Positions 14,301-29,300 of a stretch of DNA of 64,000 bases are shown here, piece after piece. This DNA comes from Mesaphorura yosii (Eukaryota; Arthropoda; Collembola; Poduromorpha; Tullbergiidae). Within the stretch, counting starts at the first letter, position 1. Each line of letters opens with the position of its first letter. The stretch lies in assembly GCA_009869945.1 (NCBI GenBank), contig WIXG01000365.1:1-64000 (forward strand), written 5' to 3'. Below the pieces are notes generated by a model. The model was not told the DNA's origin. It worked only from the letters and a program-made list of their open reading frames with translations, and ran no database searches. The position numbers and the translations under genes are program-made.

Positions 14301-17300
14301 GGCGATAGTCTAATCTAATTGAAAGGCGCAAAGTCGTTCCTGCCGCCGTTCCAGATCTCCGAGATTGCATTTTTGTGGACATAAAAGCAACGACAGCACG
14401 GCAGGGCAATTGCAGCCTTGACCTTGAGCACGGATTACGCGAGGCGAGACCCGAATTAAAAGGAAAAACTTGTCCAGAACGTGCAATTTTCTACCCAGAG
14501 ATTTACCGTAAGCTTAAGGCTTGGCTTAGTTGGCCTGATTCGGTGTTCGGTTTGGTTCTCGAAACCGAAGCAAACTTTCCTTTAAACCAAATACGAAACC
14601 AAATTGGCCAGCAAACGCAAACTCAATAGCAAAGGCAATACAATACAAAAACTTTCTCCAGTCACAGTCACAGTCGACTTCGTCGCTGAATTATGGTGGC
14701 GGTGGCCAATTCCATTTTCCTCGATTCGATTCCAACAAAGCTTTGCCCAGCAAAGCCAGGCTACAAGTTTACTTTTTTATATTTGCAAAGTTTACTTTTA
14801 CTTACGTCCGTCCGTACGTGTAGTGTGTACTTAATATTATGTCGTGTCAAGAGTATTAAAAAGAACTTGTCAAAGAAAATGACGAATGAGTCGCAGCCGC
14901 GGAGAAAGTTTCCATTTCAATTGCGTTTATATTATTGCGACGCGATGCTACTTCGAGTGTGGCCGTTATCTCGCCTGAATCTTATCCTACTTCTACATTC
15001 AGCCACGAAGGCCCAGGTCCAGAACCCAGAAAATATCAACTGGTCAGGAAATTTTATTAGGCGCAAGGCACGGCAAGGCAATAACCGAATAACTTCGTAT
15101 TGTTAGTATTGCCTTGCATTGCGTTATTGTATCAAGAAATGCCGGAGACCATAAAATAAAAATGCGTGCGAGCAACGTGTATTGAACCGTATTCGTATGA
15201 AATATGAATGCATTACTGCCATTGCTCGCGCTCGTGCCTGTGCTGTAGGGAAATATTCTTCAATCCAGCAGTCCAGTAACAGAAAACGCAGCAGCAGTTG
15301 CAGCTGTTGTTGAGTATCTGTTTCTTGATTTATTTGTTTTTTATTGAAAAACGAAATCTGAAATGACATTAGACTTGTAAAACGCGCGGTGGAGCTCAGC
15401 GCAGGTACGCGCCACGCGAGCGTTCGAGCGTCAGGCGTCTCCGTCTCCGTCTCCGTCAGTCTCTGATCTCTTTCTCTATTGATTTTACAATCATGGGCAT
15501 TCAATTCAGCGCTGTGGTCGACGCGACGCGAGCAAACAAGCAGCAGAACGGTGCGGGTGTGGAATACGAATTGTGCTAAGAAATCTAAAATTCTAAAAAT
15601 GTAAAGGACACAGAATCACAGAATCACAGAAAGAAACCACAGCCACAAGCACGCGCGCCACGTGCTTGTAAGTGTGATTCGACGTATCCTGGCCAGTCAT
15701 GAATGGAAATTGGAAGCGAGACGCACCAACACCAAATCACAAATCTGGTTGCCAAATCAAATCAAATCGGTAATGAAAGGGGAAGCATGTTGGATTAAAT
15801 CAATTGGTCGACTGGCTTGGCTTGAATAAAATCCCATTGGCCTTGTCTCGTCTTGTTCGGGCTCAGGCTCGAGCCGAAATTTGCGTAGTAAATCGTGAAT
15901 GGTGAATAAGAAACGATGGCCACGGCCAATTTCACAAATTACATCATGCTCGGCTGCGTCAATAATAATGTTCCTATTTTCTGGTAAAATTAAATTGAAT
16001 CTTGATACAGACGGGTGAATAAAATACAGAAAACATTAGGCTGAGTGGTTTGGTGTGAGTGTGAATTAGTATCTTCAACTTACGTATTTTAAAAAAAACT
16101 GGATAAAAAGATGAAGACAAGGAGAAAGGAAAGCACAAAACTTTTCTCGCATGCAACGCATGAAATGAAACGAAATGATGGAAACGACAACGACAAAAAT
16201 AAAATTCCAACAAAACTCGAGCGCGTATTTTCTTTTATATCACTTACTCGCCACGTCGCTTTCCCGTCGTCATTCGAATAAGTTTAAAGTAATAATGTGA
16301 AAGATGTCCGCCTCCGCGCGTCGTCCTAGATTTTAATACTTTAATGAAAACTGTGCCACGCGCTGCCGTACAAATTTATTCAAGACGACCGACCAGCAGT
16401 GAAAAGTTTACCGTTTGCCTGCGATTTATGTCAACGCGAGCGCGAAACGCGGAATGGCGAAACGGTGAGAAGAGAAAGTGAATTAAGTCAGACGTGTGAT
16501 GTGTCAAAGCGAGCGAGCACGAATGAATGAAAGACAAACGAAAGCGAGGAAGATTTGAGCCAGCGCAGCTCAGGTAAATAGCAAATAGGATTTAAGTGTC
16601 AAACCATTCGCATTCGTTGTAATAACCCTTTCGCTATTTTGCAGGCTGCTGTCTAATCTGGCGTGCCATGGCGAATGGAGAAAGTTAAGCCAGATGCTGC
16701 TCCAGCCAGCCAGTGCTTTCGGCAGAGTTTCTCCACGATGCGATGCTCCCACGAACTCACGCGGCACGCAAGCAAGTAGCCAATAAACACTTGGCAAACT
16801 TCATTTACGTTGGAACTCGCACAGGCTTTCGGTAATTAATTTCCTAATTATTGACGTTATTTTAGAAGCAACGCCAAGCCACAGCCGTGCCGTGCCAAAG
16901 CCAGCGAGAGTTGCAAAAGAAAAGTGAATCTCGTTTGTTTTTGCTATAATATTGATTTTAACACGGCAAAAAGTTGATTTTGAGTACAAAATGAAAAGTT
17001 ACCGTCGCCGTCGCAGAAACTTTCTCCGATTTTCGCGTTAGTCTACTTGCCTCGCCTTGTGTGAAGCCAAAATGTAGCGTCAACAGTGTTACGTAGGTTT
17101 TTAAACTCGTTCGGTCTTGGGCGCAGTGACTCACATTTAATAATACTCATAAAGTTTGCAAAGGTGAGACCCGCACCAGGCCGCACAAAGTTTTAGTGTT
17201 TTAGAAAAGACTTCACATGTGTGCCACCGTCCGTGCGCCTGCCGAGTCCCACATGATAAAGGAACAAGCAAGTAGCAAATGTTGACATAAATTAAATTTT

Positions 17301-20300
17301 CTACTTGTTTAACAACTTTTGTTCTTTTTTTCCTGTTCCGTGCAGTGCGGCGCCTGCTTTGTTTTTCTGTGTCATTCAAACATGGCTTCAATTATAAAGT
17401 TAAAGTTTTCTGCCGTGCGACCCGAAGCTAAATCTGTTCTGCTCACTTCGTTCGGCTTCGACTTTGGTTAAGCGATTAAATTTTCATGGAGCCCCTGCCT
17501 GCATGGAGCACGGGTAAAGGATTAAGGGTAGCACGAAGCTGAGCTGAGCCGATCGAAATGAATTCCGAAGCAGCAAGAATATGGCAAGGTTGCAATAACG
17601 CACGTCGCTCGTGCAGCGCGACATTTAATCAAAGTACACAAGCTCTTTTGTCTGACTACGAATGCGACTGCCGTGAATTCATTTTTAATTAGTCAAAACT
17701 ACTCGCACTCACTCTCTTGCAACTCTTGCTTGCTTGTTTGGTTTAGTTCAGTCAACCTCGACCACACGTACAAATTGTCAGAAAGTGCTTTCTCTTCTCG
17801 TGCTTATGCTCACGCGTGCCTGGAAAAGAATGGAAAATGGCAAGCCTCATTGCCAATACTCAAATACAATTTATAACTCAAACAGCCCAAGCTTGCATTT
17901 AGTTTGACTGTGGTCGAGTCGATGCTTGTGCTGCTGCAATATTTGTTTTACTCTTTCGAAACTAAATTTGATTACAAGTGAACTTTCCTTCATCGCGTCG
18001 CGTCGCGTACCAAATGAGAGTAGGAAACGAAGATCGTATCAGCATAACTTCGAACGAGTCAGTCAATAAAATTCCGTTAGTGTGTCGTACGCGCACGAGA
18101 AATGGCGAAAATACGAAAATATTGGTCAAGAGACTTGGCGTTGGCATTTGCTTTGCCGTTCGAACGAGATTCCAGGCCACAATTTTCTTTCCGGAGTACA
18201 ACGGAAATAAAAAAAAGTCGGTTTGATTTGCCTTCACGCTCGCGTTTGCTTACGCAATACCAAGCACAGGCTGGAATTTTTACGATCTGAAATCAAATTA
18301 GCCGATCTCAATGGGCTACTGAAATTGCACGCGCTCTCGGAGGGGTTGACCATTCACCGATTTGCCATTTGCAATTTGACTTTTACTGATTGGTCTTGCA
18401 AAACTTTTAATCTCGCAATGGCAATCTTTCCTGCAACGCACCGCACGATTTACATGTTTTTTTTATTTTTCACACATGCGAAGGTTGCTGAAAACAAAGA
18501 AAGCGAAGGCAATGAAAGGTTATTTCGCATTTGGTATTCAGCGTTAGAAGCTTGTCCGATAACCAACCGAAAATCATAAAATATTCACTATTCACTTTCA
18601 CGTACGATTACGAAATAGAAACTCAGTCGCCATCGCCTTTCGGTGTGACGGCGCTGTGCCATGAAATTGTTCGTGCCGTGCTGTATGGAAGCCCTATCTG
18701 AGCAGGCAATGCATGCAAGAAAATTGAAATTCCATACCTTCCAGCCAGATTTGACTCGTATTATGCGGATTTCGTGACGAACCTTTAGCATCCAGCACGT
18801 TTGCTCCAAGCAAGGCCAACGCCAACATCTGTCCGAAATCTTTATTCGGTGTCGGTGCATTCAGTGTCAGTGATGCAAGCACGCGCCAAGTTAAAATACT
18901 TAATACAAATCCAGTACAAAGCGCACCACAGAGCGGCACAGACCAAGATGCGAGGACGAGAACGAGAAATTTCGTCCATGTCGTAGCATGGCTGCGGCAG
19001 TGGCGTGTGCGAAGCAATTTAAAATTGCAAGGAAAGGAAAAATAAGCGAATTTTTCTTAACTCTTCTTCTCAAGCGTGCGTGGTCTCAAGTCTCTAGATT
19101 TTTCATTCATGCCGGAGAATTCTCTTTATTGCTCTGCTCAGACCAGACCAAGCCAGGATTGGAATTGAGCAATGCTGCACGCTCGCGCTGGAGCCTCAAA
19201 CCCAAATGTGAAAAGCACGCTGCGCTTCTTTCATAAAGCATGGAGTTCAGCATGGAAGTTCACTCAGGCATAAAACATCTTATTAAATTTGGACGAGCGG
19301 CGACGGCGAAGAGAGCATGGAAGAGTTGGAAGAAGGATTTGAGAAGATATTAGACAAATAGCAGTACAGAACAGCAGCGCAGCGAGACGAAAGCCGCTTT
19401 TAACCCGAATTCCGTAGCTCATTCAAGTAGACACAAATTCCTAAATTCCTTCATAACAATCGCAATAATGCAATGGCAATAAGCTCGCGATAGTTTAAAG
19501 TTTATTTCAATCGCCCATCGCTAAACGCGGACTGCTAAAATATTTTAATGCTACGCTACAATTTCGCGAAAAATTGCACTAGTGAAGTAATTCACATTCA
19601 CATGAATTATCACCGCAGCTGGCCAGGCAGAAAATTTCTCGTGTCCGCGTTCACGCTTGCGTTTGCGTTCAAACAAAAACAAAACTCGTAAAATTTTATG
19701 ACTTTTCTTGCGTAACGCTTTCGCTAGCCGGCCATTTTCTTTGTTCTACTTTCATAATTTGAGTTATTGCCCAAATTAACCTGAAATCTTCTGAATTAAA
19801 GGTTTTAAATTGTTTTTCCGTCGCAAGTTTGCCGTCTTAAGGTTGATTAATTAATCGCGCCGCGCTTCTCATGTGCGCATCGAGCGTACATGAAAAATCG
19901 ACCACGAATTGGAATCGAGAGACAAATTCGTGCGTGCTACCTGCGTGCTGGAAACCAAATTTTAGGCTTTACACTTTTGGGCTGGGCTTGGGTTTGGACG
20001 CAGATAAATCGACCTGGCACGGCAAAGACACGATTGGTTTTTAAACTGCGTGAATGGTCGTTAAAAATACGAAATGGTTTTTCATGAATATTTCTCATTC
20101 CCGCATTGGTATTGCGTTCTGCTGCGTTCGAAATTGGACACGACTCGACTCGACTACTTTTGTCTCAGCCAAACCAGCCATGAGCTCAGCCACGCACGAG
20201 CCCGAATCGCAGTCTTTTCATTTTATCTCAATCGAAATAGAGCAGTCTCATAAATTTCCAATAATATTCTTTATTCCCCGATTTTCATAGAAATTACCAC

Positions 20301-23300
20301 TTGCTCGTTCGCTGGCTCACAAAGGCAAATGCTTCGTGCCTTTGCCCGTACATTCACGAGCTTCTAACAAATATTCAATCCCATCAAAACGAAAAACGGT
20401 TATTTATGTTTCTACAACGCAAAGCAACATTTTTTACCTTCCCTGAATCACTGCCGCTGCTTCTGCTTTCTCTTTCCAGCTTTTGTGCTTTTGTGCTCAA
20501 ACACAAGCACATCAGAAGAATAATTTCAGTCGTAGTCACTCATAAATCTCGTGTATGGTTTTTGCAACGCGCGGGCCCGCGCGCGTGGGCACAAAAAAAA
20601 TTTCCCAAAAGGCTACAGAAATGTAAACAAAGCGCCCGGCCCGTAGGGTAAATAGAAAGAGGCCCTTATTGAATTCTCGAATGGCGAATGGATAAATGAC
20701 TTGCCGAGCCTTTGCCTTGCCTCGTTTCACTTAATTTTATGTCACTTCAAAAAAAGCATGCAACTAGCGATAGAATAAGCGAATAAGTGAATGAGAATAT
20801 TGAAATTTCCATTACAATTATGCTGAGCACTGAAGCACTGAAGACACACCGCACCGCACCACATAAAAAGGCAGGCAAATAATCCTCTCGTTGGTTGGCC
20901 TGTCTCATTGCGTTCTCCGCAATGCAATGTTCCCCAAGTCTAATTACGACGTATTGAAATAATGAATACGTGGCAATTGCATTTGCGAGTCGAATAAAGA
21001 GGCAAATGGAGAGGAAAGGAAATAAATACTATCATTAACTCGGATAATGAGTACACGATGTACTCAAACGCAAACGAATGCTGGAAATGGAAATGCTGAC
21101 ATACGAAATGCTCGTATGCTCTGCGTAGTGAAAAGTATTCCTTTGCCATTATCATTAAACCCATTCCCAGGCCAGGCCAAAGCATTTTCGTTATTATACT
21201 GAAAATACTCGCTGGAGGTCTAAGCATTTATGCAAATGACTCAGAAACATGCAAAATTCTAGGAATGGAAGTGAAGAATGAGGGATTGCCTCGGCATGAG
21301 AAAAATTCAGACGGAGTATAAAAGCAATGGCAGAGGTTACGGGCAAAAGAAGGTTATTAAAGTACACAAAGGAATGAAAATGAAAGGGCCCAGCCCACAA
21401 TAGCAATGGCAAACCCAACGCAAAGCTCTCAAAGCGAGTATCAGTCATTATTGCTAATATCGAAATGGTGAAAGTTTATTAGAATGGAAGCAATCGCAAT
21501 CGCCCGCCTCGACATTAAAGTTAATCCGCTTCCACGTGGCTGATCCGACTTAATCCGGATTTAAGTCTTTCTGATGCCTGATGCTGACCCGAAAACAATT
21601 ACGCCAGCGAAAAAAAATCAATGCCGCGAAATTCGTGAGACGTGAATGCGGATTTGCTTGACTTCCGTCTTATTTTTAATTGCAGGCAGCTTTGTAGCGG
21701 AGTAAAGCTTCTTTAATCCATTGCACTAATTAATTTTTACCCGCACCCGGTGCAGCTACAGGTTGGTATTTGCAGGTTTTTTGCTATTGCAGTATTTCAG
21801 CTGTCCGGGATTTCTTATTAGTGTTACGAATCATAAACCTCGACCTGAAGCAGTAATATTTTACGTGAGACGGCAGGCGGCCTGGCTTGGCTTCAACTTC
21901 AAAATGTACATTTTTCCTAATATGGATCAACTGGAAACGAGAATGAGCTGCCTGGCGCTGCCTGGCGCTGCCTGACTGGCTCAGCTCGTTTTTCTCCTTC
22001 AACTTCAAAGATCCGTAAGCACTGAGCACGACTCTAAATCTCTTCTTTCTTTTTAGTTGTGTATTAAAACTGCTGCCGCTGCTGTGCGGAACTGCCGCTA
22101 ATGTTAATGTAGACTGACTACTGCCTGATGGCTGAGACTATTAATTCACAACCAGCAGCGAAGCGCTGGCGTGGCGCTACGTGATAGCGAAAGCAAAACG
22201 CGAAGCAGCGGGCATCAACACGGCGGCGGGCACGTTTCGGCAACGGCGTGCGGCCAAAAAGTTGTAAGAACGTATATCGAAAGCCTTAAGAGGATTACAC
22301 TTTTTCGTATTCATTCTCCTGTAGCTGTAGTTCGTCTTTCTTTACCACGGCCACGTAAACACGTACGCATGCCCGTGCCCGATTTAGTGTATTATTTCAT
22401 TTCCGCGAAACTGAAGCGGGTACGCCAAAGCCAACCCGGCAAGCGGTAAGTGAGTCAAGCCGAGCCTGAGCCAGCGATTCTGATTCTAAATCTCCCAGAG
22501 TGAAAGTAATGCATACAAAATATAATGTATAATGTATACTGTATAATGCGTTCTGTAATTTCTCTTGCTCTTGCTTGACAATGGCGGCAAGGCATCAAGC
22601 GTGAGCGTGTGAGTACTGTTTATAATTTCCAACAATAAAATATTACTCGTGCAGGCAAGACCACGCAGCAGTCAGGGATTTTTTGCACGTTTGCTGAATT
22701 GTGAGCTGCTGCCGCTGGGAACTGTGTCACCGTCACAAAGAAGTTCCACTCTCACTCTCGCGCGGATTTAATTCTTAATCGATAGCAGCCGGGCCGAAGT
22801 GCATGCAAGACTGAGGAGACAGAAACAAAAGACACGAACACGGCGTGTGTACTTATCGTCCAATGACCTTCTTTCCCTTGAATTAAAAACTTGGACGGTA
22901 TTTTGCCCAAGCCTAACCAAAAATCAGCTGTCACAGAAAAAGCGCTATCAAAGAAGATCACGTTCACGGTATTTCGGTATTGAATCGTGTAAGGATTTAA
23001 CGGAATTGAGTTAACTAAAGTTTGTGCTCGTTCTCGTACTTCGTATCCCTACGAATTTAACCACTGTCGGATCCTTTTGACCCAATTTGTTGTGGTGTCC
23101 GTTTACGGGTTAAGTTTTTTACTGTACAGTTCTTGTGCGGTGTTACGCGTACGTGCTATTTGGAATTCGGATCGGCAGCTGAACATGTGAAGTTTTGGCC
23201 GGATTTGGACTCTGTGACTTGTAATCGATGCTACGACCACGACCGACCCACAACGCCCTTGTCCTCGGAGGATAAGATAACGCTAACACACATTCGGAAC

Positions 23301-26300
23301 CACATTACATTGGTAAGATTTGACAATGCTTGTAATAATTAGACAATTAGTTGTAGAAACTGTGTCGGGCTGTCGCCATAAATCACCGCCTCCCCTTGTC
23401 TCGGCTGCAAATCGAAGCAATTACTCTTTCTCTTGTCTTTCAGTCCAGTTGGAGTTGGAGCGGAGTTGGATGGAAGGAGAAAATTTGCCAGCTGGGCAGG
23501 GTACATTCATTCTTAACCAAGAGCCAGGGTCTGGGCTTGGCGAATAAAAAGATTACCATTTATGGCGTTCGTGGTGCGTGTGTGGAGGAGAACGAACGAG
23601 AAATAGATTGTGATCATTCCGAAATCGGATTGGAACACATTTCTCAATGTTACCCATTGCCGTTGTGTTTGCCGCTGTTGTGATTCCAATTCGGATCTGG
23701 CCTTCTGCTGCAGCAGGAGGCTTTTGGCTGATGGCCACCATCACGCTGTAGCTCATAACCCAAACTCGATCAGTTCAAACTCTTTAAACACAAAGTCATT
23801 GTCATTTTTAGCTTGATCATCCATTGCCACTGCCGCCTGGGTCGGGCCCGGCTCGCATTTGTATTCAAATTGTATTATTATGTCTTAAGTTGTGTCTAAC
23901 TTTGAAGGGAAATGAATTCCCACTGGGTGCATGATGTCGAGGCCCATATTCGCCAAAACCGAGCCGCGAGTCGCGAGGCGAAAGATTTCTCTTATTAACT
24001 GTCCCGAGTTTCAGAAAAGTATGTGAAATTTTTCAAACATGCAAAAACCAAAATGGAGAAAGGCGAACTGGCAACGCAACGCAAGGATGTTTTATAGATT
24101 GTATAAATGCAGAACAGAAAACGAAATAAAAGTGACCTACTTCTTATGATAAGGCCATGGCGGTTTGGCGTTTCGTTGCCGTGACGGAGAGCTTTCTCTT
24201 TCTTCTCTTTTCGCTTCTCACTCGCATTTCGCAATATTTGCATTGCAATTTCATCATCATACCTCATATCATAAACGAACGATGAATGAATGAAGGAAAG
24301 CAATGGCTCGGCTCGTCTGCCTTCGCCAGCACCAGCACAATACATCATCTAATTAAAACCCAAACTTTCTCCGTTCATCATCGAGCGACCGACAAGCAAA
24401 GCCAAGTCAAGACGAAGGCGGAGACTTCTTGGCTTCCTTGAATTCTTATTCTTGGTTCATCAACCTTTAAATCTTCCTTAACTCTGCTCTGTGTATTTGT
24501 GGCGGGTGACACTTTAAGAACTCACACGCTTAAGAAAGGCCTACACCAACGCCAAGCACTTAATTACGGGTTCTGTGCTGGTGCTGGCAGTCAAAGTCAA
24601 AGCAGTGCTGGAGAAAGTGAAACCCGCATTTAAAACTGCTGTTGCTTAATTACAGCGTACTTTGGCTTTGGCCAAGTGAAAAGTGAAAACACGACGGCGA
24701 AGGAAACCATGAATTAAGTGAATACCCGCGAAACCAGCAACTTTTACAGGTGATTATATCCGAATTCCTGTTCTTGAGCTGGAGCTGGAGCTTCTCAGAA
24801 CCCACTCACAATCAGACATCTTTAAAATTCCAAAAGTTTCAATTTATTCATCATCAACCACTCCACCAAGAAGAAGTTCCATGTAATTTCGTACAGGTGT
24901 GACGTGACAGAAGGAGAAGGAGAGTAAGAAATTGTGCCATGCAATTAAGGAATCTTAGAATCCTTAATGTCAGGATTCCTCGCCTCGTCTTCGCCTTGGT
25001 ATTGTATTTCAGGGCTTGACAAATCCGGCACAGGCTACCAGCTGCCAGCAATTGCAGCATAGCGCAGCGATAAACATAACCCTAAAACAAAGGTAAAGTT
25101 GATATCTTAATTCCAAATGAAGTGCCATTAACCAGAGCCTTGGCTTTTATGGCGCATTTTCTACCACATTGCTTTTCTTCCAACTGTATTGCTTTTGCAA
25201 ATGGCAAAACTGTGATAATTAATTAGTTATTCATTTCCAGGCACTCAACAACACAGGAGAAACTAGAAAAGTACGCGATACACATCGTGGCAAGGCAAGA
25301 AACGAAGAAACGCGTTCACGTCCACGACCAGATTACGTGCTTAGTGCTTAGCGTCAAGAAAAACAAACGCCAGCCAACGCAGCGCTGCGGTTTAGTTCGT
25401 GTTCCAGACAAGCCTACGTCGCAGTTCCAGTTTGAGTTTGCAGCTTGCATGTTGGCGAGCGTGGCGAGAACGTGAATTATGCAAGCAGGCACGCCACGCA
25501 TGCTGGCCGTGCGAGCCAAGACAAGTCAACACCAAACTCTTGGCAAAGTAATTAAGATATGAAATTGCGCCTTTGCCTTTTAGAAACTAGAAACACAACT
25601 TGCTGGGCTGTGCTGTGCTTTCCTTCCACGACTTCCACGGCAAAGACGCAAAGACGCAAAGCAGAAACGGCAAACGCAAAGCAGCAACAACGGCAACGGC
25701 AAAGTGATTATCTAAATTATAATACGGGCTAAGCATTTTAGCTAAGCGACTAGGAACCGTGTACATAAATAAATGATAGATTGAAACGAGAACGAGACCG
25801 GGAAAATGTAAACTAACTCTGCTGGACGGAAGAAGAAAGTTATAATGAACCGAGCTCGAGCCCGTCCGTGGAAGCATTTGTTTTACTTTCGGCTAAGTTT
25901 CTCTCAGCCCAGCAGCTCGACCGACTTCGACTTCGACTTCGACTCGACTTCTTATTGACACGAGATTTTACGATACTGCGCCCAGGCACGAGACGATACA
26001 TGAAACGTGAAGCGATACGATACACAATCGTCAACAAACTTGGCCCGCTTGGCTGTCGAAAGTTTTAAACCCCATAATCTCATAATCTCATACTGCTCAT
26101 AATATAATCATAATCATAAAGTTTATACTCACGCTCACAACTTGAAACTCGCTTTATGGCTCGCTGCTGCGGCTGTGGCTGTCGCTTTTATGCTCTCATT
26201 AAATGGTTAATGTTAATGACAAGGTGTTTATGTCAACAAGTTCACTTTTATGAGGAGGACAAACTCAGCTTGTGTAAAGTTCATACGCCAAGAGTGAGTC

Positions 26301-29300
26301 TCACTAAAATTGTGGAAAGCGAACGAAAACTCGAAAACGCGCGCCAACGCGAAAACGGAAGCTCCACCAAATTATTACAGCGCACTTAATTGAATTTCAC
26401 TCAACTCGTAATCAAGTTCGCTCATCTGACGATGACGAGGACAGCAAGAAAAGGAAAGGCAAAAGCAAAACGTGGAGGGACTGCAAATGTGAATGTGAAT
26501 TATGATGAAGCTAATTTTTATTAAATTATCTTCTGTTTTCAGTTTTAATGAAGCCACCCAAGCGAATACCAGCCAAGCAACAACACACCACGCCGGCTGG
26601 TCCCGGTGTTCGTGTGCCTATTTGTTTTTATGGCATCTCAATTTAAAATCAGCGAGGAACGGCATGGGAATTCGAATAGGAAATGGAGAGTGCCGTGCCA
26701 TGCCATGCAAAGTTACGATTACTACGTGCAGGGTCGTAAATCGGAGAGATACGAAGAGAAACTTTTCCATACGCATTACGCAATGATAACAAGGCGATGG
26801 CGACGAAATCACAGAGTCAGTAGGCAGGCAGGCAGTGTGATGATTATTATTGTGATAATAATCATTTTCAAGTTCAGTACTTGTCAGTTCCATATGGTTC
26901 CCCTGCCACGATGCGACGCAACTTTCACCCTCCGTTATCTTTGCCATTGCTGGCTTGACTCTGGCGCACTGGCGCTTATTTAAAAAGGAAAAATCTACAT
27001 CGTTAACGCATTCTCTACGTTTATTTTGAAGCAGTGACGGCGAAGAGACCAGATTGCAGATGGCTATTGCTTTCTCGCTTTCCCAACGCATTACCCTCCA
27101 CTTGAAAGTTTTAAGCACGGAAATGCGTCGCGTAAACAGTGAAGAGCAACGAGAACAGGAACCGAAGCACTTGAGAATCATCGTCGAGCACTTCACTTGC
27201 TAAACGGCAAGTACAATATAATACATGCACTACTGCTCAAATGAATTTCAAGAGTGGATGGAGGCAGGCAGGCAGGAATGAGCCCACTTCCCACTTCCTC
27301 TCGTTCTTTCTCTCGTTCTCTGCTCATTCTGCGACTAGTACTAGTACAAAGTATTGCTAAATACTAAACACGCATACGCATGCATACACTCTCAGAAGAC
27401 GACGGCCATAAAATAATACAAACGAGTCGAGGGACTGCTAAATTGAGGAAATGTTACGCCAAAATGGGAAACTAACCACGAAATATTAAGATTTGATTAA
27501 GAGAAAGTTTTGGCATGCACACAGCAGCAGCAACAGCAGCAAATGAAAGCGAAGAAAAGGGAAGCACATAAAATGCGTACGCCTGCTTAAAATGCAAGCT
27601 GCAACTCGAACGGTCGACCGGACTGAGAACTTTAAAGGAAATGCTGCTCTGCTGCTTTTCTTGGCTTTGCTTTGTTTTATGAAATGTTTCACTATCGAAT
27701 TTTACAATTTTACAATGACGGTCTTCACGCTAAAGTGTTCGCTGCTCATTTCTCAGTGCTTCCCGCTCGCTTTTTCCGCTTCAAATTATTTTCGACTCGC
27801 TTCTTCTTTTGCTCGTACGTACGCCTGCATTTGTCCGTCCGACTACGAATTTGCCTTTGGGAACGTGAAATTTGGACTCTGGAACTCTGGACTTGGCACG
27901 GGCTTAGATGCGACCGCCCCACATCGCATATCGTGTTATGACTACTAAAATGCAAAAGGACAGCGCGAAAATAGGAAAATGCTCCCAAATGTGGAGTTTC
28001 GGGCGTGGAAATGACAATAATAACATGAGTCCATGAAATTGACGCCTGTCAATGTCAACGTCAACTCGCTATAATTTTCCTGCCTGTCCAACGCAGACAG
28101 AAATGAACGGAACGGAAAGAGCAGAGCAATCATCATGCAGGCAGGCAGGCTGATGGTGAAAGCAGTACAAAACCGAATGTGAACACGAGTCGGGCGCAAA
28201 CGGGAAATATGTAAGACAAAAGACTGACAGGACAGGGATGGGACGAAGGAATGTGGGGAAGAATGTTAAATACTAAAGACTACACGGAAATAGGCTTTCA
28301 ACACGATGCGCAACGACGGCTCAGCGGTGACGGCAGGAGAATTGATCAATCAAAAATGCTGTACACCATTTAACGTAACGTAAGTTTCGAGGATCCTAAG
28401 TGAAAGCTGCGCTGCTGCACGCTGACGAATTTTCTCACATAACTTGGCTTCAAACTTGTCACTTGACGTGAGCCTATATTTCATGCTCAGGGGCTCACGT
28501 CATAAATACGGCGCTGCACGGCACGGCACGACACGCGGGAACGCAGCAAGAATTTCAAATACTACGCGTCCACGGTTTTACAGTTTTTAGAAATATGTAC
28601 TTTTAAAAAGACCAATTTTTCATTTTCTATTTTCTATTAAATGAGCCTGCACGCATTCGCTTTGTTTCTTTTTCCTGTGTCCTGTAGCAGTAATAAGCAA
28701 CATAATAACATACGCATACGCATTCGCATGGAAGTGGAAACAGAAAGAAAGTAAAAATAAAGTGAATTTCAAATTTTAAAGGGTTTTCGCTTCAGCTTCA
28801 TATTTCCGCGTGTTCGTACGCGTATGCATTTGTGTGTGTTTCCGAGTCTCATATATTTTCAATTATAAAATTTGGCTGTACAGGATCAAAGAAAGAAAAC
28901 GCAGAAGCAGTTTAGTCAGTCTGTGAATTGCGAATGCGAAATGAAAAAAGTCATTCTCGACTTAATGCAAATCCTTTCATATTGCAAACAGAGCCAACCC
29001 AACCCAACCCAAGCAGCATTTAGTTTAGTCTTTTAAAACTATGCCGTGCTCGCAGTGGCACTCTTTTAACGCAGCTAGCAGCCAGAAGCCAGAAGCTTTT
29101 TCAGCAGTTCGGCATCGGCATAGTTTAAAAGTATTTCTCATTTACGTACTCTTTGCATTGCCCACCCGCCCCGCATTAATTCATATTCGCTTCCGTACGC
29201 GTATACGTATATGGACTTTGGACGACTCGACTCAACTCGACTCGGTCGCTGCGAGTGTGCTCAAAACTTTATTTATTTTGTGAGTTTGCGTTCGTGTTCG

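Larger units (their letters stand above)
10335..18737 (-). other. Large dpr intron 2 (about 8.4 kb)
   Basis: This is the intron between the inferred second exon and the linker/Ig1 exon of dpr. No coding sequence could be supported on either strand. It contains two perfect or near-perfect inverted repeats (12251-12290 and 15645-15669) and many short tandem word duplications. It may hold regulatory elements, but no specific site could be assigned. Confidence 0.5.

Noticed and set aside
18694-19017. A longer minus-strand frame with a hydrophobic start (KFLVLVLASWSVPL) covering the second dpr exon
   Set aside because: It begins at TTG, not ATG, with no in-frame ATG upstream. The phase-0 acceptor at 18829 joined to exon 1 explains the coding part better.
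26618-27196. A 192-codon minus-strand frame
   Set aside because: It has no recognisable motif and lies in non-coding DNA with simple repeats; a shadow-type chance frame.
28995-29012. Telomere-like AACCC repeat
   Set aside because: Only three units inside an intron-like region; a simple repeat is sufficient.
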